A stretch of 64,000 nt of DNA from Galbitalea sp036271875. Lineage in GTDB: Bacteria; Actinomycetota; Actinomycetes; Actinomycetales; Microbacteriaceae. Of the stretch, positions 1 to 10,366 are shown in pieces. The translations under genes and the position numbers were made by a program. Below the pieces are notes generated by a model that did not search any database, had not been told where the DNA came from, and saw only the letters and a program-made list of their open reading frames with translations. Positions within the stretch are counted from its first letter, which is position 1, and the number at the start of each line of letters is the position of its first letter. Where the stretch lies: the NCBI GenBank assembly GCA_036271875.1, contig DATAZU010000039.1, forward strand, positions 1-64,000. Direction: 5' to 3'.

Positions 1-40
1 ACACAACAAGTCTCCCTGTATCGAGACCCACCCAACGTGG

Positions 41-2038
<1,998 letters not shown>

Positions 2039-2334
2039 GGTTCTTTCTGGTGTTGGTGTTCACATTGCATGGCGCGGATGAGGGTTACTCACCGCGACGC
2101 GGTAGCCATGCGTTCACCATGGACGCGATTGCGTCCTGAACAGGTACCACTAGAACCCGGGCGGTCTTTGACCGGGGCCGTCACATACACTTCGTGTGAT
2201 TTTTTCCAACGTTTTCGCTGGAAAACCGGCCCGCAAGACTGACACATACCCTGCGCACTAAACGCGCGCTGTCTTGAGCCGACTGGGCTACGTTACCTGA
2301 TTCCACAGGTCGGCGCACTAATCTGGCCAACATC
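2039..2334. promoter_or_regulatory. Divergent promoter region between helicase and esterase genes
   Basis: About 296 bases without a credible gene. A TAATCT box at 2319-2324 lies 10 nt before the esterase start. The helicase side has no close promoter box, suggesting a long 5' leader as in many cold-induced DEAD-box genes (inference). A short hairpin pairs TTTTCCA (2202-2208) with TGGAAAA (2219-2225). No riboswitch was recognised. Confidence 0.4.
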
Positions 2335-3282
2335 ATGCGCGTGTCGTCCCGTCTCCCGGCCCGAATTGTCGGAGTCGGCATGGCAGCCGCAGTCGTCATC
2401 GCCATCCTTGCCGGATGCGCAAACCTCGGCCCTTCGACGAAGATGCGCGACCAGGTCGAAGCCAACCTGCATGCCTACCGCGGCGTCACGGTGCTCCACG
2501 ACATCGACTACGAGACGGTCGACGGCCAGGCCGAGCACCTCGATGTGTGTCTTCCCGCGATACCGAAGACGGCACCGCTGCCGGCGCGCCCCGCGATCAT
2601 CGAAGTGCACGGTGGCAGCTGGGCGTACGACGACGAGTCCGATCCGGACTGGCAGGATGTGTGCCAATGGCTGGCCTCAATCGGCTATGTCACGGCCAAC
2701 GTCGACTACCGGCTCGCGCCAGCCCATCCGTATCCCGCGGGCATCCACGACGTCGAGAAGGCGGTGGAGTGGATGCGAGCGCCGGCCCAGACCAAACGCT
2801 TTGCGATCAATCCGAAGCAGATCGGCGCATTCGGCGGTTCGGCGGGTGGCAATCTGGTCTCACTGCTCGGCACGCTGGGCCACGGCTCCACCTCCACCGG
2901 TCACCGCGTCGCGGCTGTCGCCGAGATGAGCGGGCCGATTAACCTCACGGCGACCGGCGTCGAGCGCCACGCGTTCTATCTGCACGTTCGCGCTTACCTC
3001 AACTGCACGTCCCTGACGCTCTGCCCCCAGGCGATAGGCGCGTCGCCCGACCACCACGTCGACGTGACCGACCCGCCCTTCTTTGTCAGCAACTCGACAA
3101 ACGAGCTGATCCCGCTCCCTCAGTCGGCCGACTTCGTGAGGGTGCTCCGCTCGAAGGGGGTCAACACGACGTTCGTCACGCTCGAGGGCGAGCACCACTC
3201 GATCGCCGGACTCGACCCGAAAATGCGGTCCAGGATCGCCGCGTTCTTCCATCGCAATCTCCCGCTGCCGGCGGCTCGGTGA
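2335..3282 (+). CDS. Alpha/beta-hydrolase (esterase) lipoprotein
   Basis: A 315-residue hormone-sensitive-lipase-type hydrolase. The N-terminus is a lipoprotein signal with lipobox ILAGC and lipidated Cys28, so the enzyme should sit on the outer face of the membrane. The oxyanion-hole motif HGGSW is near residue 92, the nucleophile elbow GGSAGG near 167-172, and GEHHS near 286 supplies the likely catalytic His. The substrate cannot be told from sequence; short-chain esters are usual for the family. The next gene overlaps by 4 bp (GTGA), so the two are co-transcribed. Confidence 0.85.
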   Translation: MRVSSRLPARIVGVGMAAAVVIAILAGCANLGPSTKMRDQVEANLHAYRGVTVLHDIDYETVDGQAEHLDVCLPAIPKTAPLPARPAIIEVHGGSWAYDDESDPDWQDVCQWLASIGYVTANVDYRLAPAHPYPAGIHDVEKAVEWMRAPAQTKRFAINPKQIGAFGGSAGGNLVSLLGTLGHGSTSTGHRVAAVAEMSGPINLTATGVERHAFYLHVRAYLNCTSLTLCPQAIGASPDHHVDVTDPPFFVSNSTNELIPLPQSADFVRVLRSKGVNTTFVTLEGEHHSIAGLDPKMRSRIAAFFHRNLPLPAAR

Positions 3283-3737
3283 CCATCAATATCGCGATAG
3301 AGGCGCCGCGCCAGCCCGCCCTGCTCGACCTGATGCGTCAGGGCGACGAGTACACGCTGAGCCTCTACCCGCCCGAGAGTTGCCACCTGCTCGGAGTGCA
3401 GGAACTGGAAGCGCGCGGAGTCACCGTGTTCGCCGCGCGCGAGGTCGGCCGCGTGGTCGGGATGGCCGCGATCGTCGATCGCGGCGACGGATCCGGCGAG
3501 CTCAAGCGGATGTTCGTCCCCGAGTCGGCGCGAGGTCGCGGGGTCGCCGGCCGCATCCTCGCGTCTCTCGAGCAGTTCGCGGCATCCGCGGGTATCTCGC
3601 TGATCCAACTGGAGACTGGCCCGTTGCAGCACGCCGCCATTGCGCTGTACGAGCAGCGCGGCTACGAACTGATCCCTAACTTCGGTAAATACATTGGCGA
3701 CCCGAACAGCGTCTGCTACCAAAAGCGCGTCGGCTAG
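3279..3737 (+). CDS. GNAT family N-acetyltransferase
   Basis: A 152-residue single-domain GNAT enzyme that should move an acetyl group from acetyl-CoA to an amine. The acetyl-CoA loop appears as ARGRGVAGRIL near residue 85, followed by the usual ALYEQRGY segment near the C-terminus. The start is a GTG overlapping the esterase stop by 4 bp. It is a paralogue of the GNAT gene at 28906: both share KRM(F/Y)V, LETG, a Tyr-Glu-x-x-Gly-Tyr segment and IPNFG. It ends 4 bp inside the convergent RND gene. Substrate unknown. Confidence 0.85.
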   Translation: MTINIAIEAPRQPALLDLMRQGDEYTLSLYPPESCHLLGVQELEARGVTVFAAREVGRVVGMAAIVDRGDGSGELKRMFVPESARGRGVAGRILASLEQFAASAGISLIQLETGPLQHAAIALYEQRGYELIPNFGKYIGDPNSVCYQKRVG

Positions 3738-6700
3738 GCCGAGACGGATTGCGGCGGAACATCCGCCTGCGCCAGGCGCCGCTCTTCTCGCCGTTCCTTG
3801 GCGCCCTCGACGAGGTAGTACAGCACCGGCAGCACGATGAGCGTCAAGAGCGTTGAGGAGACCAGGCCGCCGATCACCACGATGGCGAGTGGCTGGGAGA
3901 TAAAGCTCCCGTGTCCGGACAGCCCGAGGCCGAGCGGAAGCAGCGCGAAGATCGTCGCGAGGGCGGTCATCAGAATGGGGCGCAGACGTCGACTCGCGCC
4001 ATGAACGATTGCGTCGCCGACCTTCATTCCCCTGGTTCGATACTGGTTGATGAGGTCGACGAGAACGATCGCGTTGGTCACCACGATTCCCACCAGCATC
4101 AGCACACCGATGAGCGACGCAACACCGAGGGGAACTCCGGATGCGACCTGAAGCACGATCGCTCCGGTTGCCGCAAACGGAATGGAGACCAGGAGGAGGA
4201 GCGGCTGGCGAAGGCTCTTGAACGCCGCAACCATGACAACGTACACGATCAGGATGGCGGCGAGGAGCGCGAGGCCAAGCTGGCTGAACGCATCGCCCTG
4301 TTGTGAGGTGAAACCGCCAAGCGTGGCGGTCGCGCTCCCGGGAATTGTCGTCTTGTCGACGGCCGTCTGCACCTCGGCCGACAGGTTTCCGACGTTGGCC
4401 GTGCCGGGCACCACCTCGATCGTGGCGCTCCGAAGACCCTTGATCGTCGTGATGCTCGACGGCCCCTTGACCGTCTTGATCGTCGCCAGGTCGGAGAGGG
4501 GCACCTTCGAGCCCGTCGCCGTCCGGATGGAGAAGGCCTTCAGGGCCGCCTGGGTCTTCGGCGCACTCGTGTCTTCGATGTAGATGTCGAAGGTGGTGTC
4601 ACCGATGACGATGCTCCCGCTCGAGCCCGGGTTCATCGCCTGTGCGACGGCGCTGCCCACCGCGAGCTCGGTCAGTCCGTCCTTGGCGGCCTTCTGCCGA
4701 TCGATCTGCACCGCAATGTATGGCAGTGACGCGGAGAGGTTGCTTGTGACGCTCGAGACGCCCGGGATCTTCTTCGCCTTGGTGATGAGCGCGGTCGAGG
4801 CCCTTCGCAGGTCGGCGTCGCTTCCCGCCGTCACATCGATCTCGATGTTGGAAGAGGTCAGCCCGGATGACGCTGCCGACACTTCGATGTCGCCGTCGTC
4901 CTTGATGGCCTTCATCTTCTTAGTGATGGTGGTGAGGAGCTTGTCCTGGTCGGCCTTGGACGAGGTTGTCACGTTGTAGGTCGTGGATCCGCCACCCGCG
5001 AATGCCGCGCGAAGCGAGTTGCCACCGGACCCGATCGATACCTCGACCGTCGTGACACCCTTTACCCCGCGCAGGCTCGTCTCGACACGTTTCGACGCCG
5101 CATCCTGCGCGGCAAGACTGGCGGACTTATCGAGCGTTTGGGTGACGGTCAGCGTATTTTGTCCGCTGTTGCCGATGAAGTTGGTCGTGAGGCTGGTTTT
5201 CGCGAGAAGGGCGCTGCCGCCCAATACGACGATCGCAAGCACCAGCACAAGGGCCGGGAAACGAAGGGTCCAGCGAATGACGGGCAAATAGACCCGCTGC
5301 AGTCGAGTCGGCTTGTCGAGTTCGTCCGCGGAGGAATCGACGGTTGCCGGTCGCGCCACGTGGGCAACCGACGGTGGCAGTTTCGGAAAGTGAATGCGTC
5401 GATAGACAACGATCAGAACGATGAGAATCACGAGAAGCGCGACGGAAACAATCCCGATGGGCAGCGTTCCAATGAAGAGGCGCGCGTCGCCAGCGTTGTA
5501 GCGACCGAGTACCTCGATAGCGAACACGACGATCGCCGCGGCAAGGAGCACTGCGGCCACCGCAATGCCGGCGATGGCGACTCTCGCCGAGACCGGCTGG
5601 TGAACCCGGATGTCATTCGGCGACTTGATGAACCAGTAGGCGAGAACCGGCACAATTGTCAGCGCGACGAACAGCGAGGCTGCGAGCGCAATCGTGACGG
5701 TCAACGCGAACGGTCGGAACAGTTCGCCCGTGAGACCGCTTACGAGCGCGATCGGCAGGAACACGGCGACCGTGGTGATCGTCGAGGCCGTAACCGCGAC
5801 GGCAACCTCGCGCACGGCGGTCAGGATGGCCTGAAGCTTCTCCTCGCCGAGACCGATGTGCCGCTTGATGTTCTCAATGACGACGATGGAGTCATCGACC
5901 ACCCGGCCGATCGCGATGGTCAGGCCAGCAAGCGTGATCACGTTGAGCGTGTAGCCAGAGGCGAGCATCCCGATGAACGTAATGAGGACGGAGATCGGTA
6001 TCGAGATCGCGGCGACGACGGTCGACCGAATCGAGAACAGGAATATGAAAATGATGACGACCGCGAAGGCGAGGCCCAGCAGCCCCTCTTCCGCGAGGCT
6101 GTCGATCGATGTCGTAATCGACGGCGCCTGATCCGAGACCACGGTGAACCTGGTGTTGTGGCCGAGCTGCTTTTCCAGGGTCGAGATGTCGTCCCTTACT
6201 TCTTTCGACACAGCAACGGTGTTGCCGTCGGCAGTCTTGGTTATCGACACGGTCACGGCGGGCTTGCCGTTGACGCGCGAGTAGCCGGTCACCGGGTCAT
6301 CTACGCGCGCGACCGTGGCAACATCCGACAGCACGAACACCTTCGGCGTTGTCACGGTCGTCGTGCGACCGGGGAAGCCGGTCGGCACGGTCGTCGAGGT
6401 CGTGCCGACGAGCGGCAGCGCTGCGAGCCCGGACAGCGAACCGACCTTCGTGCCGGACTGCACCGTGAGCGTCTTGCCGTTTTCGGTGATCGAGCCACTG
6501 CCGAGCAACGTGCCGTTGGTCTGCAGCGCGGTCTTGATCGACTGCAGCGTCAGCCCGTCGTCGGCCAGTGTCGTCGCGTTCGGGGTGATCGTGATGCGCT
6601 GGGTCACGGCGCCGAGCAGGCTCACGTTACTGACGCCGTCGAGCTGCTTCAGGTTGGTGAGCGTGAGCGTCGACAGCTTTGACGCAAGCACGTGCTTGTC

Positions 6701-7141
6701 GAGGTCGCTGGTGATCGCGAGCGAAATGATCGGAAGGTCTGTCGTCGAGAAGGTAATGACCTGCGGCGTAACTCCGTCAGGCAGTGTCGACGAGATCCGA
6801 TCAACGGCGACCTGCACCTTCTCCTCGTACGCGGTGATGTCACTGCCGTAGGTGAACGAAGCGGTGACCGTCGAGGAGTTCGTATTCGAGGTCGCGGTGG
6901 TGCTGTCGAGATTCTCGATGCCCTGCAGGGCATTTTCGATGGGCGTGCTGACATCGTGGCTCACGACTGCGGGGGAGGCTCCGGGATCGGATGTAACAAC
7001 GTAGACGGACGGCAGCTGAATTGAGGGAATGAGCTCCTGTTTGAGACTCGTCAACGCAATGCCACCAAATACCGCGATCACGATCGTGATCAGCGCGATC
7101 AGCGCTCGGTTGCGCAGGCTGAAGACCGACAGGAGATGCAT
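3734..7141 (-). CDS. RND superfamily exporter (AcrB/HAE1-type), with an extra central membrane hairpin
   Basis: A 1135-residue inner-membrane proton-driven exporter. It has the RND plan: TM1 near residues 10-30, a large outer domain, a helix bundle, then the same again from about residue 620. The proton-relay acidic pair is visible in VVDDSIVVIEN near residue 416. Between the two halves (about 515-590) lie two extra hydrophobic segments not found in E. coli AcrB, joined by a short loop. No membrane-fusion or outer-membrane partner is adjacent, as expected for an actinobacterium. Substrates could be lipids or drugs; no neighbour tells which. It overlaps the convergent GNAT gene by 4 bp. Confidence 0.9.
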   Translation of the reverse strand: MHLLSVFSLRNRALIALITIVIAVFGGIALTSLKQELIPSIQLPSVYVVTSDPGASPAVVSHDVSTPIENALQGIENLDSTTATSNTNSSTVTASFTYGSDITAYEEKVQVAVDRISSTLPDGVTPQVITFSTTDLPIISLAITSDLDKHVLASKLSTLTLTNLKQLDGVSNVSLLGAVTQRITITPNATTLADDGLTLQSIKTALQTNGTLLGSGSITENGKTLTVQSGTKVGSLSGLAALPLVGTTSTTVPTGFPGRTTTVTTPKVFVLSDVATVARVDDPVTGYSRVNGKPAVTVSITKTADGNTVAVSKEVRDDISTLEKQLGHNTRFTVVSDQAPSITTSIDSLAEEGLLGLAFAVVIIFIFLFSIRSTVVAAISIPISVLITFIGMLASGYTLNVITLAGLTIAIGRVVDDSIVVIENIKRHIGLGEEKLQAILTAVREVAVAVTASTITTVAVFLPIALVSGLTGELFRPFALTVTIALAASLFVALTIVPVLAYWFIKSPNDIRVHQPVSARVAIAGIAVAAVLLAAAIVVFAIEVLGRYNAGDARLFIGTLPIGIVSVALLVILIVLIVVYRRIHFPKLPPSVAHVARPATVDSSADELDKPTRLQRVYLPVIRWTLRFPALVLVLAIVVLGGSALLAKTSLTTNFIGNSGQNTLTVTQTLDKSASLAAQDAASKRVETSLRGVKGVTTVEVSIGSGGNSLRAAFAGGGSTTYNVTTSSKADQDKLLTTITKKMKAIKDDGDIEVSAASSGLTSSNIEIDVTAGSDADLRRASTALITKAKKIPGVSSVTSNLSASLPYIAVQIDRQKAAKDGLTELAVGSAVAQAMNPGSSGSIVIGDTTFDIYIEDTSAPKTQAALKAFSIRTATGSKVPLSDLATIKTVKGPSSITTIKGLRSATIEVVPGTANVGNLSAEVQTAVDKTTIPGSATATLGGFTSQQGDAFSQLGLALLAAILIVYVVMVAAFKSLRQPLLLLVSIPFAATGAIVLQVASGVPLGVASLIGVLMLVGIVVTNAIVLVDLINQYRTRGMKVGDAIVHGASRRLRPILMTALATIFALLPLGLGLSGHGSFISQPLAIVVIGGLVSSTLLTLIVLPVLYYLVEGAKERREERRLAQADVPPQSVSA

Positions 7142-7230
7142 GAGTCGAGTATCCCAGCGCGAACCTGAACGTTGTGTACACCCCAGGGAGGACGTTCCTG
7201 AGCGAACGGTGGGTATTTGGCGGTGTTCGC

Positions 7231-8661
7231 CTAAACGAGCGCGCCGAGTTCGCTGTGCTCGGGAATGGCAAAGCGTCGGGCGATCCGCCAGGCTCGCGCG
7301 AGTGCATCCACTGCCCGGTCCAGTTCGTCGGTCGGATGCGAGAACGGGATACGCAGGAATCGCTCGAACGCGCCGTCAATCCCGAACAGTGGTCCGGCGC
7401 CCAGAAGAAGCCCCTCGTTCCGGGCGGCAAGCGTGAGTTGCGAACTCACCGGGGCGCCGAGGTTGACCCACACCGTCAGGCCACCATCTGGCCGCGTGAC
7501 TCGCCATTCGGGAAGTCGGGCGGCAAGCAGGGCGAGAAGCTGATCACGTCCGTCTCTGAGCTGCACGCGGCGGGACTCGAGCACTGCGTCGTAGTCACGC
7601 AGCAGATCGGCGACGATGAGTTGCTCGAGGATCGGCGTGCCGAGGTCGCCCGACGTACGGGCGCGCACCAGCCGCTGAATGATCGAGCGCTCGGCTCGAA
7701 TCCATCCGATGCGTAGCCCTCCCCAGAGCGTCTTGCCAACGGAGCCGACCAGGACGGGGCGCGAGCCGGGATGCCCGTGTGCCGCGAACGGCAGTGTATG
7801 AATCGGGCCGTCGATCGCCAACTCCGCAATGGTCTCGTCGGCGACCAGAACCGTTCCGACCGAGGCCGCGAGGTGAACGATGTGTTCGCGAAGCTCGTCC
7901 GGCATGCTCTGCCCGGTCGGATTGTGGAAGTCCGGCATGAGGTATCCGAGCGTTGGACTCGACCGCCGCAGCACCTGCTCCATCCCGTTCGCATCCCATC
8001 CCCCCTCGGTCGAGACGCCTGCGCCACGCAGGCGGGCGCCCGCTCCCCGAAGTGCTTCGATCGCGTGCGGATAGCTGGGCGACTCGATCAGCACGGTGTC
8101 TCCCCTCGTGACGAGTACTCGTGCGATTAGGGCGATCGCGTGCTGCGCTCCGATCGTGACGAGAATCTCATCCGCACTCGTCGGAAGTCCTCTCGCGCTG
8201 TACCGATCGGCGAGCGCTTCACGGAGAACGGGCAGGCCGACGGTGTCGAAGCCGTTGCTGCCGAGGTACGCGGGCGCGAGTTCCGCGGCACGGGTCATTG
8301 CCCCAGCCAGCCCGGGGTATGAGGGAAGAGCGGCCTTGCTGAGGTCGAGCACATCCGGCAGGGTCTCCTCGGGTGCGCGCGGAGCAGAGTGGGGCAGACG
8401 CGCGACGCTGCCCGAGCCCCGGGTGCTACTCAGAAAGCCCGCGCCGCGCAAGGTCGTGTACGCGGCCGTCACCGTGGTCCGGCTGACATCGAGCACCGTC
8501 GCCAATTCGCGCTCGGCAGGCAAGCGGGTTCCCAGTGCGATCCGTCCATCGAGGATGAGCAGACGGATGCGTTCGGACAGGGCAAAGTAGGCCGCACCGC
8601 TGTCCGTCGCGCGCCAATCCCCCAATAGCTGAGCCAATTGTCGCGCGCTGAGCGATATCAT
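7231..8661 (-). CDS. MocR-type GntR/aminotransferase transcriptional regulator (YczR-like)
   Basis: A 476-residue fusion of an N-terminal GntR winged helix (about 20-90, with PAERELATVLDVSRTTV) and a fold-type I aminotransferase domain (about 110-470). The PLP lysine should be about Lys310 in SVGKTLWGG. MocR proteins use PLP as ligand sensor and do not usually transaminate. It is divergent from a YczE membrane gene; the YczR subgroup of MocR regulators is known for this neighbour, so it probably controls yczE and itself. The ATG at 8661 is preceded by TAAAGT exactly 6 nt away, a leaderless arrangement. Confidence 0.9.
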   Translation of the reverse strand: MISLSARQLAQLLGDWRATDSGAAYFALSERIRLLILDGRIALGTRLPAERELATVLDVSRTTVTAAYTTLRGAGFLSSTRGSGSVARLPHSAPRAPEETLPDVLDLSKAALPSYPGLAGAMTRAAELAPAYLGSNGFDTVGLPVLREALADRYSARGLPTSADEILVTIGAQHAIALIARVLVTRGDTVLIESPSYPHAIEALRGAGARLRGAGVSTEGGWDANGMEQVLRRSSPTLGYLMPDFHNPTGQSMPDELREHIVHLAASVGTVLVADETIAELAIDGPIHTLPFAAHGHPGSRPVLVGSVGKTLWGGLRIGWIRAERSIIQRLVRARTSGDLGTPILEQLIVADLLRDYDAVLESRRVQLRDGRDQLLALLAARLPEWRVTRPDGGLTVWVNLGAPVSSQLTLAARNEGLLLGAGPLFGIDGAFERFLRIPFSHPTDELDRAVDALARAWRIARRFAIPEHSELGALV

Positions 8662-8667
8662 CAGGCC

Positions 8668-8722
8668 ACTTTACTGCTATTGGCTATGTGCGAGAGGTCC
8701 AATTGTGTAATTGGATCTAGAC
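8668..8722. promoter_or_regulatory. Shared MocR/yczE operator region with ATTGG repeats
   Basis: The gap contains ATTGG at 8679-8683 and again at 8710-8714, 31 bp apart (about three helix turns), plus the inverse CCAAT at 8699-8703. The inner part CCAATT-GTGT-AATTGG (8699-8714) is a perfect 6-bp inverted repeat. MocR regulators such as GabR bind spaced direct repeats, so this is the likely binding region. The minus-strand -10 box of the mocR gene is at 8673-8668. Confidence 0.6.
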
Positions 8723-9385
8723 ATGTCGCCCACTTTTGTCCTCACCCGTCGCATCGTGCAGCTACTCGTCGGGCTCTTCGCCTACGGCATCGCAATTTCG
8801 CTGATGGTGCAGGCGGGCATCGGCGTCGCGCCATGGGATGTGCTGACCCAGGGCATCTCACATCAAACCGGCTGGGACTTCGGGCTGCTGACCAACATCA
8901 TCGGCGGGGTCGTGTTGCTCGGTTGGATTCCGATCCGCCAGCGACCGGGATGGGGGACACTGGCCAACGTCTTGCTGATCGGACCGAGCGCACAGCTTGG
9001 ACTGTGGATCCTGCCGAAGCAGAGCCTGCTCGTCTACCAACTGCTGTACTACACGGGCGGGTTGATCCTGCTCGCGGTAGCGACCGGTCTCTACATCGGG
9101 GCGCGCATGGGACCCGGGCCGCGCGACGGTCTCATGACCGGCATCCACGCGCGAACCGGATGGAAGCTATGGGTGATCCGCACGATCATCGAGGTCACCG
9201 TGCTGCTCATCGGTTGGGCCCTCGGCGGTAACTTCGGTCCGGGCACAATCGCGTTCGCGCTGTCGATCGGCCCGCTGGTTGGCATCACCATCCCGTGGCT
9301 CACCGTGCCACTCGCAGTCACAAGGATCGGCGAAGACGACATTCCGCAGCCATCGCCGCCGACCCTTGCTCCTCAGAGCGAATGA
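8723..9385 (+). CDS. yczE: YczE/YitT-like integral membrane protein
   Basis: About 220 residues with five hydrophobic stretches and the small-residue pattern of YczE-family proteins: GIGVAPWDVLTQGIS near residue 35 and MGPGPRDGLMTGI near 130, which look like the two halves of an internal duplication. Transport or signalling roles have been suggested for the family but no substrate is established. I place the start at the ATG 8723 rather than the upstream TTG at 8711, because the latter lies inside the operator. Transcribed away from the MocR gene. Its end overlaps the convergent MerR gene by 13 bp. Confidence 0.8.
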   Translation: MSPTFVLTRRIVQLLVGLFAYGIAISLMVQAGIGVAPWDVLTQGISHQTGWDFGLLTNIIGGVVLLGWIPIRQRPGWGTLANVLLIGPSAQLGLWILPKQSLLVYQLLYYTGGLILLAVATGLYIGARMGPGPRDGLMTGIHARTGWKLWVIRTIIEVTVLLIGWALGGNFGPGTIAFALSIGPLVGITIPWLTVPLAVTRIGEDDIPQPSPPTLAPQSE

Positions 9386-10122
9386 CCCGCGTAGTGGTCG
9401 AACGCGGCGCGAACGAATTCCGCGCCCGAAATGCCGCCATAGTTCTTCGCGAACCGCGGGTCGCTGACGTACATGTCGCCGTAGCCGCGCAACCGCGTTG
9501 CGGTGATTTCGCCGCCCGTGACCTCGGCGGCGAGATTAAGCCAGACAACGTGGCGCGCGACGATAGCCTGAACGATCGCGCTGTCGGCTGACTCACCAGC
9601 GTCGCGCGCCGACTGGTAGTCGGCCGCGACGCCCAAGTGCTGGTCCTGGTACAGCCGCTGCTCGTCCTTCGACTTCGACCGCCACCAGGCGTCGCTCTTC
9701 TTGTACGCGTCAGCACCCCAGCGATCCGTGACCTCGTCCCGGTATGCGGTGTGGTCGAATCCGTCAAACATTTCTTCAGCCATGAGGCCGTCCCCTTCAT
9801 CCAGTTTCTGCAGTGTTGACTCGACGCTGGCGATCTGCCGCGCGAGCCTGTCGCGCTCCCCCTGGAGCAGTTCGAGGTGGATGCGAAGCGCCTGTCCGTC
9901 GTCGCGCTCGCCGGCCAGAACGTTCCCGATGAGTGGGAGCCCCAGGCCGAGCTGTCGGAGCAGCAGGACGCGCTGCAGTCGAACGAGGGAGTCGTCGTCG
10001 TAGTAGCGGTATCCGTTCGACCCGATACGGGTGGGCACTAGCAGGCCGATGTCGCCATAGTGGCGCAGCGTGCGGGATGTGGTGCCGGTGAGGCGCGCCA
10101 CATCCACGATTGAACGTTCCAT
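9373..10122 (-). CDS. MerR family regulator with TipAS-like ligand domain
   Basis: A 249-residue regulator. Residues 1-70 form the MerR DNA-binding head (VDVARLTGTTSRTLRHYGDIGLL), then a coiled-coil dimer helix (about 75-115) and a C-terminal TipAS/antibiotic-recognition domain with DEQRLYQDQH and YGDMYVSDPRFAKNYGG. TipAL proteins sense antibiotics or hydrophobic compounds and twist a long-spacer promoter into use. A longer reading frame extends upstream to 10263, but the ATG at 10122 is chosen because a TAGCGT box lies 7 nt before it and the extension would run through the operator. It probably activates its own gene. Confidence 0.88.
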   Translation of the reverse strand: MERSIVDVARLTGTTSRTLRHYGDIGLLVPTRIGSNGYRYYDDDSLVRLQRVLLLRQLGLGLPLIGNVLAGERDDGQALRIHLELLQGERDRLARQIASVESTLQKLDEGDGLMAEEMFDGFDHTAYRDEVTDRWGADAYKKSDAWWRSKSKDEQRLYQDQHLGVAADYQSARDAGESADSAIVQAIVARHVVWLNLAAEVTGGEITATRLRGYGDMYVSDPRFAKNYGGISGAEFVRAAFDHYAGHSL

Positions 10123-10129
10123 GGAATTC

Positions 10130-10161
10130 ACGCTACAGATTGACGCAACGTCAACGTCAAT
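10130..10161 (-). promoter_or_regulatory. Autoregulated MerR-type promoter (19-bp spacer, operator inside)
   Basis: Reading the minus strand: -35 TTGACG (10160-10155), a 19-bp spacer and -10 TAGCGT (10135-10130), then 7 nt to the ATG. Inside the spacer lies TTGACGTTGCGTCAA, a perfect 6-bp inverted repeat around 3 bp, and an outer 7-bp inverted repeat covers 10139-10161. A 19-bp spacer with the operator inside it is the hallmark of MerR-regulated promoters. Confidence 0.8.
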
Positions 10162-10180
10162 ACCAACTTTTTCCCCTTCA

Positions 10181-10249
10181 ATTTCGTGCGGGGCGGCAGA
10201 AGGCCCTAACGCGGAGCGTTTTGGGGCCTTCTGCCGCCCCTCACGAAAT
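10181..10249. repeat. 26-bp-stem intergenic palindrome
   Basis: Left arm 10181-10206 pairs with 10224-10249 along 26 bp with a single mismatch (C/A at 10189); the loop is 17 nt. The stem core is GGGGCGGCAGAAGGCC. It lies between two divergent promoters, so it is not an ordinary gene-end terminator. No T-tract follows on either side. Confidence 0.75.
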
Positions 10250-10273
10250 CTGGCGTTGCGCAATTTCGAGACG

Positions 10274-10311
10274 CGATATATCGTGAACCTGGGGATACGC
10301 GATATATCGCG
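10274..10311. promoter_or_regulatory. Tandem CGATATATCG operators of the DUF4097-PadR operon
   Basis: Two palindromes share the core CGATATATCG (10274-10283 and 10300-10309), 26 bp apart centre to centre. The second is a perfect 14-bp palindrome, CGCGATATATCGCG (10298-10311). Similar AT-rich cores in GC-rich flanks are typical of PadR sites. The operon downstream encodes a PadR protein, so autorepression is likely. Confidence 0.65.
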
Positions 10312-10366
10312 ACTTCACTCTAGATTTCCGAGGCGCTCGTCGCCACAACAGAAATGAGGAGCCGAA

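Noticed and set aside
5138..6682. A 514-codon open frame on the plus strand opposite the RND exporter gene
   Set aside because: It is the antisense of a clear RND gene; its product is a charged, low-complexity string of Arg, Asp, Gly and His typical of shadow frames in GC-rich DNA.
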